A DNA stretch of 6,041 bases, from positions 1 through 6,041 of the forward strand of contig JASKZU010000004.1 in assembly GCA_030147455.1 (NCBI GenBank). The letters are read 5' to 3'. The notes beneath the pieces are model-generated. The model saw nothing but the letters and a program-made list of their open reading frames with translations. It was not told the origin of the DNA and searched no databases. Positions 1 to 5,985 of this stretch are shown here, piece by piece. Position 1 is the stretch's first letter. Every line of letters begins with the position of its first letter. Source of the stretch: Planococcus sp. (in: firmicutes). Lineage in GTDB: Bacteria; Bacillota; Bacilli; Bacillales_A; Planococcaceae. A program made the translations under genes and the position numbers.

Positions 1-464
1 TCTTTCATCGTCATGTTTCCGTCTTTGCGCTGGCCGCGCATATTGCGGATGATCCATAGCGCAAGGCCAGTGACGACTAAAGTTACGCCGACTGTAACGA
101 TGCTGGAAAGATATGCATCAATGGTATCCTGAAACAAGACGCCGATGACCGCAGCTGGAATGGTCGCGACGACCAAGTACACAACAAACATAAAATCGCG
201 TTTTGTCTCAGGAGTTTTCTCTTTAAAGAATTTCAATCCGTTGATGACGAGCCGGACAATGTCTTTCCGGTAAACGATCAATACGGCAATCAACGAAGCG
301 GTATTGACGAGCAATGCGAAAGTGGAAGTGCTTCCTTCGATTTGCACGTCGAGAAAATACTGGGCAATCAGCAAGTGGCCGCTGGATGAAATCGGAATCG
401 GTTCCGTCAGCCCTTGAAAAAGCCCGAGCAGTAAAAATTTAATAGTAAGCCATAATTGATCCAT
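1..464 (-). CDS. uppP: Undecaprenyl-diphosphatase UppP/BacA (partial, 3' end off window)
   Basis: Integral membrane phosphatase that converts undecaprenyl diphosphate to undecaprenyl phosphate, recycling the lipid carrier of peptidoglycan and wall polymer synthesis; the family is linked to bacitracin tolerance. The visible 154 codons start MDQLWLTIKF and carry the first family signature at residues 16-31: FQGLTEPIPISSSGHL. It contains Q17 and E21 of the (E/Q)xxxE motif, the SSS run and H30. Hydrophobic stretches follow at about 47-65, 91-111 and 120-140. The second signature (PGxSRS type) and the C-terminal half lie beyond the left edge, so integrity cannot be judged. The ATG at 464-462 is set by a GGAGG site (complement of 475-479) 10 nt upstream. 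It is divergent from the AI-2E family gene; from memory B. subtilis has the same pairing as yubB-yubA. Family identity is very secure; paralogue identity is less so. Confidence 0.95.
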   Translation of the reverse strand, partial: MDQLWLTIKFLLLGLFQGLTEPIPISSSGHLLIAQYFLDVQIEGSTSTFALLVNTASLIAVLIVYRKDIVRLVINGLKFFKEKTPETKRDFMFVVYLVVATIPAAVIGVLFQDTIDAYLSSIVTVGVTLVVTGLALWIIRNMRGQRKDGNMTMK

Positions 465-551
465 CTGTTTAAATCCTCCAAATTCTACTGGTTGTATTGT
501 CCATTCTCTTGGACGCACGATAAATAAAAAAGTTCGTTCTATTTAAAAACA

Positions 552-557
552 TATAAT
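552..557 (+). promoter_or_regulatory. Candidate -10 element for the AI-2E family gene
   Basis: A perfect TATAAT hexamer lies about 55 nt upstream of the TTG start at 613. No recognisable -35 is seen at 16-18 bp spacing and there is no TG extension. An alternative -10 is TATACA at 582-587, also without a clear -35. The hexamer overlaps the minus-strand -10 proposed for uppP. The region is AT-rich, so a chance match is possible. Confidence 0.3.
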
Positions 558-561
558 ACCA
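553..561 (-). promoter_or_regulatory. Candidate extended -10 promoter for uppP
   Basis: Read on the minus strand this is TGG-TATTAT, a TGn extended -10 with five of six matches to TATAAT. No good -35 hexamer lies 16-18 bp further upstream, which is tolerable for extended -10 promoters. Transcription would start near 546 and leave a leader of about 80 nt with no obvious hairpin or riboswitch-like structure before the uppP ATG. The call rests on motif matching only. Confidence 0.4.
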
Positions 562-595
562 TAAAATCATGATAAACTGGGTATACATACAGAAT

Positions 596-607
596 GAAAG
601 GAAGTGA
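596..607 (+). promoter_or_regulatory. Ribosome binding site that decides a TTG start
   Basis: GAAAGGAAGTGA differs by one base from the full anti-16S complement GAAAGGAGGTGA. It covers the in-frame GTG at 604-606, so that GTG cannot be the start served by this site. The TTG at 613-615 lies 5 nt after the end of the match (about 10 nt after AGGA) and is the natural start. Confidence 0.75.
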
Positions 608-612
608 ACTCG

Positions 613-1692
613 TTGACAAATAAATTATGGTTTCAAGCGGGGATCGGCATTATCCTGGCTTTGGTCATTATTCGCCTCTTTATAGAAGTCGAGGCAATCT
701 TCGACCCGCTCTTTATTATTGCCGGAACTATTTTTGTTCCGTTGCTGCTCGGGGGAGTTCTGTTTTATCTGACGCGCCCTTTGCTGCATTTTCTCGAGAA
801 TCGGAAGTTTCCGAAATGGTCGGGAATTCTGATTATCGTGCTGTTGATCTTATTGGTCTTTTACCTATTGTATGCAATGATTGGCCCGATTGTTTCGAGC
901 GAGGTCAACAGGCTCGTTGATAATAGCCCGGCTATTATTGAAGACGTAGAAGGATACACAGAATATGTATTGGCTCAGCGCGAACGCCTGCCAATATCTG
1001 TAGAAGAGCAGCTTAATGATATGAGCGGACAAATCGGCGAACGCATCGGGGATGTCGGCGGATGGATCATCTCGTTCCTGACGAGTTTCATCTCTGGCTT
1101 AATTAGCTTGGTGCTCGTTCCGTTTTTCCTTATTTACTTGCTCGTCGACCACAAGAAATTTGTGCCGTTTGTTTCCGGATTTTTTACCGGACAGCGCAAA
1201 CTTTGGGTCATTAAGACATTGAAGGACATTGACCACACGCTGCGTTCCTATATTCAAGGGCAGTTGTTTGTCAGCTTCCTTGTCGGGCTTATGCTGCTGC
1301 TCGGATACTGGATCATCGGATTGGATTATGCGCTGTTGCTTGCCATCATCGGTATGGCAACAAACGTCATTCCGTTCCTCGGGCCGTATATTGCCGTTGT
1401 GCCGGCGATGCTCATCGCCCTTGTGCAGGATCCGATTATGGCCGTGTATGTCGCGATCATCATGCTCATCGCCCAACAAATCGAAAGCAATTTCATTACG
1501 CCGAACGTTATGGGCAATGCGCTCGATGTCCACCCGTTAACCGTTATCACCGTGCTTCTTGCAGCCGGAAATATTGCCGGATTATGGGGCATTATCCTGG
1601 CGATTCCGTTCTACGCTGTTGTTAAAACAGTTGTTAAAAACGTATACGCCAGACGGCGGGAAATCCGTTCGACCGCAACCAAAGAAGTATAA
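613..1692 (+). CDS. AI-2E / UPF0118 family transporter (YubA-like)
   Basis: Polytopic membrane protein of 359 residues from the TTG start (362 if the GTG at 604 were used). Hydrophobic segments lie near residues 8-24, 33-54, 70-92, 152-178, 215-235, 238-250, 257-271, 275-290 and 307-340, with a hydrophilic loop at about 95-148. Family hallmarks are RSYIQGQ at 211-217, NVIPFLGPYIAVVPA at 251-265, QQIESNFITPNVMG at 288-301, the HPL at 307-309, and GLWGIILAIPF at 323-333. Length is typical. The family was named for autoinducer-2 export, but members from halophilic Bacillales have been reported as Na+(Li+)/H+ antiporters, so the substrate is open. Divergence from uppP suggests it corresponds to B. 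subtilis YubA (inference from remembered gene order). It is monocistronic, with its own terminator 4 nt after the stop. Confidence 0.92.
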   Translation: MTNKLWFQAGIGIILALVIIRLFIEVEAIFDPLFIIAGTIFVPLLLGGVLFYLTRPLLHFLENRKFPKWSGILIIVLLILLVFYLLYAMIGPIVSSEVNRLVDNSPAIIEDVEGYTEYVLAQRERLPISVEEQLNDMSGQIGERIGDVGGWIISFLTSFISGLISLVLVPFFLIYLLVDHKKFVPFVSGFFTGQRKLWVIKTLKDIDHTLRSYIQGQLFVSFLVGLMLLLGYWIIGLDYALLLAIIGMATNVIPFLGPYIAVVPAMLIALVQDPIMAVYVAIIMLIAQQIESNFITPNVMGNALDVHPLTVITVLLAAGNIAGLWGIILAIPFYAVVKTVVKNVYARRREIRSTATKEV

Positions 1693-1696
1693 TTCG

Positions 1697-1725
1697 AATC
1701 CACAGCCTTGGCTGTGGATTTTTTT
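1697..1725 (+). terminator. Intrinsic terminator of the AI-2E family gene
   Basis: Perfect stem AATCCACAGC/GCTGTGGATT with a CTTG tetraloop, the 3' arm running into seven T (1719-1725). It starts 4 nt after the TAA and insulates the downstream MarR-MMPL operon, whose promoter begins only 12 nt later. Confidence 0.93.
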
Positions 1726-1736
1726 ATGCAATAAGC

Positions 1737-1765
1737 TTGACGAAAAACAGTTTAGCCCCTAAACT
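1737..1765 (+). promoter_or_regulatory. Sigma-A type promoter of the MarR-MMPL operon
   Basis: TTGACG (1737-1742, five of six matches to TTGACA) is followed after exactly 17 bp by TAAACT (1760-1765, four of six matches to TATAAT). Predicted transcription start is about 1771-1773, leaving a short leader of about 24 nt before the ATG at 1796. The spacer and -10 are covered by an inverted repeat, which fits a repressible promoter. The weak -10 is the main uncertainty. Confidence 0.65.
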
Positions 1766-1768
1766 GTT
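1746..1768. promoter_or_regulatory. Probable MarR operator (perfect inverted repeat)
   Basis: AACAGTTTAG (1746-1755) and CTAAACTGTT (1759-1768) are perfect 10-bp reverse complements around a 3-bp CCC spacer. The 23-bp length and symmetry suit a dimeric winged-helix MarR protein. It fills the space between the -35 and -10 and covers the whole -10, so binding would block RNA polymerase. There is no T tract after it, so it is not a terminator. That it is bound by the MarR protein encoded immediately downstream is inference from position. Confidence 0.7.
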
Positions 1769-1795
1769 AATGTTAGTTGAGGGGGTAAACCATTT

Positions 1796-2239
1796 ATGGA
1801 TCATCGAATTACAGAAGCGGTGGAATTGTTTCAGGAAGTGCTTTTTTACGGAACAGAGCGTGTGATTCGTTCAGTCGACAATCCGTTATGGGAAGAGTTT
1901 TCGCCTGAACAAATGCAGTCGCTGAAACTGATCAGCAAAGAAGGCCAGATCACATCGGCCAGGCTGGCGATTCTTCAAGGCGTCCATAAAAGTGCCGTGT
2001 CGAACCGCACGAAAAAGTTATTGCAAAAAGAACTCATTCAAGTGGTCCAAACGGCAGACCGGCGTGAAAAACTGCTGGAATTGACCGATGCAGGCCATGC
2101 GGTTCTGGAAGAGTCCGATCGCATTTTGGCGGAGTATTTGGAAAAACTAATGTCGGAGCAAGTGAACGACCATGAAATCGACCAATTCCTTTCGATCTTC
2201 AGAAAGCTTCGGACAATTATAAAGACGGAAGGTGTGTAA
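1796..2239 (+). CDS. MarR family transcriptional regulator (YdgG-like)
   Basis: Soluble dimeric DNA-binding regulator of 147 residues, normal for the family. An N-terminal dimerisation helix (about 3-25) leads into a winged helix-turn-helix at about 36-102. The recognition helix is around 64-80 (HKSAVSNRTKKLLQKEL), the wing carries the family-typical D88-R89-R90, and LTDAG at 96-100 opens the C-terminal dimerisation helices (about 101-142). The ATG is served by GAGGGGG (1779-1785) 10 nt upstream. The MMPL exporter starts 3 nt after the stop, so the two are surely co-transcribed. From memory this matches the B. subtilis ydgG-ydgH arrangement. A perfect inverted repeat in the operon promoter suggests autorepression. 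The inducing ligand cannot be read from sequence; there is no clear cysteine-based redox switch because the protein lacks cysteine. Confidence 0.93.
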   Translation: MDHRITEAVELFQEVLFYGTERVIRSVDNPLWEEFSPEQMQSLKLISKEGQITSARLAILQGVHKSAVSNRTKKLLQKELIQVVQTADRREKLLELTDAGHAVLEESDRILAEYLEKLMSEQVNDHEIDQFLSIFRKLRTIIKTEGV

Positions 2240-2242
2240 GGC

Positions 2243-4864
2243 GTGCAAACGGTATTAAAATTAAAATGGCCCATTACGATTGGGCTGATTGTGCTGACAG
2301 CAGTATTATTTTTATTGGCACCCAATTTAACAGAACAAGCAGAAGAAGCCGGATCGTTTCAGTTGTCCGATAACGCGGATTCGCAGCGTGCCGCAGCTAT
2401 TTTAGACTCAGCGGAAGCTTCGGGCCAAACAATATCGCTTGTCATTCAGCTCGATTCTGAACTTGACGAGACGGCGCGGCAACAGATTGCCGCCATGAAA
2501 ACAGAAATCGAAGCACTCGGGGATCCAGTAACTACTGTGCTCGACCCGTTTGAAAACCAAGAGTTGGAAGACCAGCTCGTTTCCGGAGACCGAAAAACGG
2601 TCTTGCTTCCCGTAACAGTGGAAGGAACCGACGAACAAATCGAAGCTTTAGTCAGCAACATCCGAGAACAAATCGTTCCTGAAGATTTGACTGTTTACTT
2701 GACTGGTGAAGCCATCATCAATCAGGACGTCAACACAAGTGCGCAGGAAGGGCTGAAGAAAACGGAAATCATTACAGTGGTATTGATTTTTGGATTGCTC
2801 TTGGCAGTATTCCGCTCGTTCATCACGCCAATTATCCCGCTTGTTGCAGTAGGCATCAGCTATTTGCTCAGCCAATCGCTTGTGGCTTTTTTCATCGATT
2901 GGTTCGGGTTTCCAGTATCGAACTACACACAAATTTTCCTCGTGGCCATTTTATTTGGGCTCGGGACAGATTACTGTATTTTGCTGCTCAGCCGTTATAA
3001 AGAAGAGCTGACAGAAGGCAAAGCAGTGCAAGAAGCGATTTTGAACACGTACCGTACTGCCGGCAAAACACTATTTATCAGCGGCATCTCCGGACTGGTC
3101 GCATTCGCGGCAATCGGATTTGCAGAGTTTCCGATATTTAAGTCAGCTGTAGCTGTAGCAGTAGGCATCGGCGTGCTGCTGATTGTCCTGTTTACGGTAA
3201 TGCCATTTTTCATGGCAGTGCTGAAAGAAAAATTATTTTGGCCGAGTAAGAAGTCGGCCTCCCACAAAGATAGCAAGTTGTGGATTTGGATTGGCAAGTT
3301 GTCCGTCAACCGGCCGCTATGGTCCATGCTGCTTGTGGCGGCGATTACGTTGCCGCTCTTGTTTTCATACAATAACGACTTGTCATTCAATACTGTAGAC
3401 GAAATCAGCTCGGATTATGAATCAGTCAAAGGGCTGAACGCGATTGAAGAAGCGTTCGGCGCAGGCAACACCATGCCGGTTCAAGTAGTCATTAAAGCTG
3501 ACGAGCCGTTGACGGCAGAACAAACAATTCCATACGTGGATGCACTGGCGCAAGACTTGGAAAAAGTCGATGGTGTTGACACAGTGCGTGCCATTACACG
3601 TCCGACCGGCGTTGTGATCGATGAATTTTACGTCGATCATCAACTAGGCTTGATTGCGGATGGCTTGGGCGAGGCGAATGACGGAATTGGGGAAGTGCAA
3701 TCGGGGCTTTCCGAAATCCAGGCGAACCTCGCAGACATTAGCGAGCAGGCCGGGGGAGACGGGCTTCGCGAAGCGGCAGCTGGATTGTCGCAAGTAAACG
3801 GCCAGCTGACGCAGATCTCAGGCGGGCTCCAGCAAACCGGCAACATTGAACAAACGATCGGTGCACTGGCTCAAGTAAACGCCGGCCTTGCCGGCATTGA
3901 ACAAGGGCTCGGCACTGGTGCTGCACAGTCGGATGAACTCTCGGGCGGACTTGCCGCTTTAGCGGACGGCATCAACGCTTCATCTGATGGCCTGACCGAA
4001 ATCACGGGAGGTCTTGAAGGCATTGCTGAAGTGCTGGAAGGCATCAGCGAAAGTGAAGCGGTTCGCGGAACAGGGATTTACCTTCCGGAAGGAACACTCG
4101 ACAATGAAGAATTCGGGCCGCTGCTCGATCAGTTTTCATTTGCATCCGGTGAAGGAATGCTGATGGAAGTAATATTGGAAGAAAATCCGTATTCGCCGGA
4201 AGCGATCGACATCGTCGGCGATTTAAAGCAAGCAGCCGAACGAAGCGTCAACAACACACCGCTTGAAGGCGCAGAAATCGCTTACGGTGGAGTGCCGAGC
4301 ATCAACAGCGACTTGAATGATATTTCCGCAAGCGACTTTACGCGGACTGTCAGCATCATGCTGGCGAGTTTGTTTATCGTCTTGGCGATAACGCTGCGTT
4401 CATTTATTATGCCGCTGTTCATGATTGCGTCTCTTTTGTTGACTTATTACAGTTCGATTGCGATTACCGAATTGATTTTTGTGCACGCGCTCGGCTATGA
4501 CGGGATTACATGGGCAGTGCCGTTCTTCGGTTTTGTCATGCTCGTCTCGCTCGGCATCGACTACTCGATTTTCCTGCTCGACCGCTACCGTGAGGAAGCA
4601 TTGACAGCAGCAGATTTCTCGCAGGCGATGCACCGGTCAATGGCGAAAATGGGGACGGTCATCATTACCGCAGCTATTTTGCTTGCCGGAACATTCGGCG
4701 CGATGCTGCCATCGGGCGTACTCAGCTTGATGCAAATCGCAACCATCGTTATTACAGGCTTGCTGCTGTATGGCCTGGTCGTCCTGCCGCTTTTGGTGCC
4801 GGCGATCACAGTTTCATTTGGTGGCGGCGCTTGGTGGCCATTTGGATTGAGAAAGAAAAAGTAA
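2243..4864 (+). CDS. MMPL family (RND superfamily) transporter, YdgH-like
   Basis: Large membrane exporter of 873 residues with the duplicated MMPL/RND plan. TM1 is at about 10-27, extracellular domain 1 at 28-172, TM2-6 at about 174-327, TM7 at about 357-375, extracellular domain 2 at 376-700 and TM8-12 at about 703-855. The proton-relay Asp-Tyr pairs of MmpL proteins are present in both halves: GTDY with D243-Y244 and GIDY with D773-Y774, each followed by a similar [SD]RY[KR]EE. Each half ends with an aromatic-proline then basic tail (FWPSKK at 332-337; WWPFGLRKKK at 864-873). Residues 468-600 form a Gly-Leu-rich heptad insert. The GTG start is set by GGAAGGTG (2227-2234) inside the end of the MarR gene, 8 nt upstream, implying coupled translation. 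It is likely proton-driven export of lipid or hydrophobic compounds under MarR control; the substrate is unknown. The frame is intact. Confidence 0.94.
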   Translation: MQTVLKLKWPITIGLIVLTAVLFLLAPNLTEQAEEAGSFQLSDNADSQRAAAILDSAEASGQTISLVIQLDSELDETARQQIAAMKTEIEALGDPVTTVLDPFENQELEDQLVSGDRKTVLLPVTVEGTDEQIEALVSNIREQIVPEDLTVYLTGEAIINQDVNTSAQEGLKKTEIITVVLIFGLLLAVFRSFITPIIPLVAVGISYLLSQSLVAFFIDWFGFPVSNYTQIFLVAILFGLGTDYCILLLSRYKEELTEGKAVQEAILNTYRTAGKTLFISGISGLVAFAAIGFAEFPIFKSAVAVAVGIGVLLIVLFTVMPFFMAVLKEKLFWPSKKSASHKDSKLWIWIGKLSVNRPLWSMLLVAAITLPLLFSYNNDLSFNTVDEISSDYESVKGLNAIEEAFGAGNTMPVQVVIKADEPLTAEQTIPYVDALAQDLEKVDGVDTVRAITRPTGVVIDEFYVDHQLGLIADGLGEANDGIGEVQSGLSEIQANLADISEQAGGDGLREAAAGLSQVNGQLTQISGGLQQTGNIEQTIGALAQVNAGLAGIEQGLGTGAAQSDELSGGLAALADGINASSDGLTEITGGLEGIAEVLEGISESEAVRGTGIYLPEGTLDNEEFGPLLDQFSFASGEGMLMEVILEENPYSPEAIDIVGDLKQAAERSVNNTPLEGAEIAYGGVPSINSDLNDISASDFTRTVSIMLASLFIVLAITLRSFIMPLFMIASLLLTYYSSIAITELIFVHALGYDGITWAVPFFGFVMLVSLGIDYSIFLLDRYREEALTAADFSQAMHRSMAKMGTVIITAAILLAGTFGAMLPSGVLSLMQIATIVITGLLLYGLVVLPLLVPAITVSFGGGAWWPFGLRKKK

Positions 4865-4870
4865 ATGTGA

Positions 4871-4899
4871 AGGGCTGCCGGTCTGGCAGCCCTTTTTCT
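4871..4899 (+). terminator. Intrinsic terminator of the MarR-MMPL operon
   Basis: GC-rich perfect stem AGGGCTGCC/GGCAGCCCT (4871-4879 and 4885-4893) with a 5-nt loop, followed by TTTTTCT. It begins 6 nt after the MMPL stop codon and separates this operon from the next. Confidence 0.93.
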
Positions 4900-4934
4900 A
4901 TTATTTCCGCAAACGGCGAAGCGCATGGCAGGCG

Positions 4935-4943
4935 TGCTATAAT
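4935..4943 (+). promoter_or_regulatory. Extended -10 promoter of the hypothetical-GNAT operon
   Basis: TGC-TATAAT is a perfect TGn extended -10. The position 17 bp upstream (4915-4920, GGCGAA) does not resemble TTGACA, so recognition would depend on the extended -10. Predicted start is about 4950, giving a leader of about 30 nt before the GTG at 4980. It lies just downstream of the preceding terminator, where an operon promoter is expected. Confidence 0.65.
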
Positions 4944-4979
4944 GGAAACAGAAATCCAAAGAAGAAATGGGGATGTCCT

Positions 4980-5435
4980 GTGCTGACATTTGAACAAAAA
5001 CTAGAAGTGATCGAAGCTTTTCCAGAACTGACGCGCAAAGAAGTATCAATGAAACGTGTAAATTTCCAATTTGAAGAAAGTCTCTACGATAAGAAAAACG
5101 TCGTGTACCATTTGCATCCAAACGGCAACGGCTTTGTGTTTGTCGGTGACTTGCCACATTACGAGGCGGACGGGCGCGGGCTGGTCAACGTTCGTGATTT
5201 CTCAGCCGATCAATTGCGCAGCATCATTGCGGATTCTATTGATTATTTAGCAAAAGAGCCGGAACCGCCTTATGACAAAACATGGACGAACAAAGAAGGC
5301 GAAAAGCTGGATTTGGTTTATGAAGAACCGTTTTGGAACGTCTATACAGGAAAAAACCTGGAAGAAAGCTTCGGCACATTTGACGACGCAGAAGACTATT
5401 TATTGGATCAAGGGTTCAACGAGCAAAACAGATGA
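4980..5435 (+). CDS. Conserved-looking hypothetical protein, 151 aa
   Basis: I do not recognise a characterised family. The product is a soluble protein with no signal peptide and no membrane segment. An N-terminal helix (about 3-13) precedes a possibly beta-rich core with YDKKNVVYHLHPNGNGFVFV at 36-55, a helix at about 75-91 (SADQLRSIIADSIDYL), and a C-terminal part with W102 and EEPFWNVYTGKNLEESFG at 115-132, followed by an acidic FDDAEDYLLDQGF segment. Asp and Glu clearly outnumber Lys and Arg overall. The GTG start is placed by GGGGA (4969-4973) 6 nt upstream and follows a clean promoter, so the gene is very probably real. It overlaps the GNAT gene by 4 bp (ATGA), implying coupled expression and perhaps a related role. 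Function is not assigned. Confidence 0.85.
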   Translation: MLTFEQKLEVIEAFPELTRKEVSMKRVNFQFEESLYDKKNVVYHLHPNGNGFVFVGDLPHYEADGRGLVNVRDFSADQLRSIIADSIDYLAKEPEPPYDKTWTNKEGEKLDLVYEEPFWNVYTGKNLEESFGTFDDAEDYLLDQGFNEQNR

Positions 5436-5884
5436 ACACACGGCATCTCGGGGAACAGGAAAGCTGGCCGTTCGAGTTACTGCTGGAAGCCGATCCGTCG
5501 CGTCAGCTGATCACGGTGTACATGCATCAGGGCCATTGCTTTGTAGCTGAGCAGCAAGACGGAATTATGGGTGTTTTTGTTCTGCTCGCACTGGACGAAG
5601 AGACAGTAGAGATTAAAAATATCGCACTTGCCGAACGCGAGCGCGGAAAAGGGTTGGGCCGCAAGTTGGTCATAGCGGCGCTTGCTGAAGCTCAGCGACT
5701 CGGGTTTCGGCGTGTTGAAATCGGCACCGGCAATTCAAGTCTTGGCCAATTAGCGCTTTACCAAAAATGCGGCTTTCGTATGCATGCCGTCGACCGGGAT
5801 TTTTTCTTGCGGAATTATCCGGAGCCGATTTTCGAAAACGGCATCGAATGCCGCGACATGGTGCGCCTTGTATATCATTTTTAA
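5432..5884 (+). CDS. GNAT family N-acetyltransferase
   Basis: Cytoplasmic acetyl-CoA-dependent acyltransferase of 150 residues, a single GNAT domain of normal length. The acetyl-CoA pyrophosphate-binding motif A is clear: strand VEIKNIALAE (59-68), then R71-G72-K73-G74-L75-G76 fitting R/QxxGxG, followed by the RKLVIAAL helix. The later motif has RRVEIGTGNSSLGQLALYQK (93-112) and CGFR (113-116). The tail NYPEPIFENGIECRDMVRL (128-146) recalls a Bacillales GNAT subgroup often annotated as putative acetyltransferases. Its acceptor (small molecule, antibiotic or protein) cannot be read from sequence. The ATG overlaps the upstream stop as ATGA, and the nearest purine-rich stretch (AAGGG, 5410-5414) is 17 nt away, so translation probably depends on termination of the upstream gene. 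A terminator begins within its stop codon. Confidence 0.93.
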   Translation: MNTRHLGEQESWPFELLLEADPSRQLITVYMHQGHCFVAEQQDGIMGVFVLLALDEETVEIKNIALAERERGKGLGRKLVIAALAEAQRLGFRRVEIGTGNSSLGQLALYQKCGFRMHAVDRDFFLRNYPEPIFENGIECRDMVRLVYHF

Positions 5885-5913
5885 AACGAATGCTCGAATG
5901 CATTCGTTTTTTT
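5883..5913 (+). terminator. Intrinsic terminator of the hypothetical-GNAT operon
   Basis: Perfect 11-bp stem AAAACGAATGC/GCATTCGTTTT with a 6-nt loop (5894-5899), followed by a run of seven T (5907-5913). The 5' arm starts in the last two bases of the GNAT TAA. The run of A in the 5' arm is short, so strong action on the opposite strand is less likely. Confidence 0.9.
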
Positions 5914-5985
5914 GTTTGTTCTAAAACAGAGGAAAAAGAAGCAAAATCGGTTCGTTTTCGGTATGCTGTGAAGAGAGGTGAGGAA

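Noticed and set aside
499..514. Short inverted repeat GTCCA / TGGAC in the uppP leader
   Set aside because: A 5-bp stem with a 6-nt loop and no T tract on either side is too weak to call a terminator, operator or riboswitch.
573..579. TAAACTG, identical to part of one arm of the proposed MarR operator, near the AI-2E family start
   Set aside because: Only one half-site is present, with no facing arm at the right spacing. A 7-base match in AT-rich DNA is expected by chance.
1099..1533. A 144-codon minus-strand open frame opposite the AI-2E family gene
   Set aside because: The protein is rich in His, Asp, Asn and Arg with no recognisable domain, lies wholly inside a well-supported gene, and is a codon-composition shadow.
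3881..3895. Hairpin GCCGGC-CTT-GCCGGC
   Set aside because: It lies within the MMPL coding sequence, in the Gly-Leu repeat (codons for Ala-Gly-Leu-Ala-Gly), with no T tract. Codon repetition explains it.
3788..3910. Repeated words such as CAAGTAAACG and ATTGAACAA within the MMPL gene
   Set aside because: They are imperfect and follow the repeated protein motif, so they are coding repeats and not a separate DNA element.
4585..5157. A 190-codon minus-strand open frame spanning the end of the MMPL gene, its terminator and the start of the hypothetical gene
   Set aside because: It crosses a clear plus-strand terminator and promoter, has no domain resemblance, and overlaps two supported genes antisense. 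It is best explained by chance.
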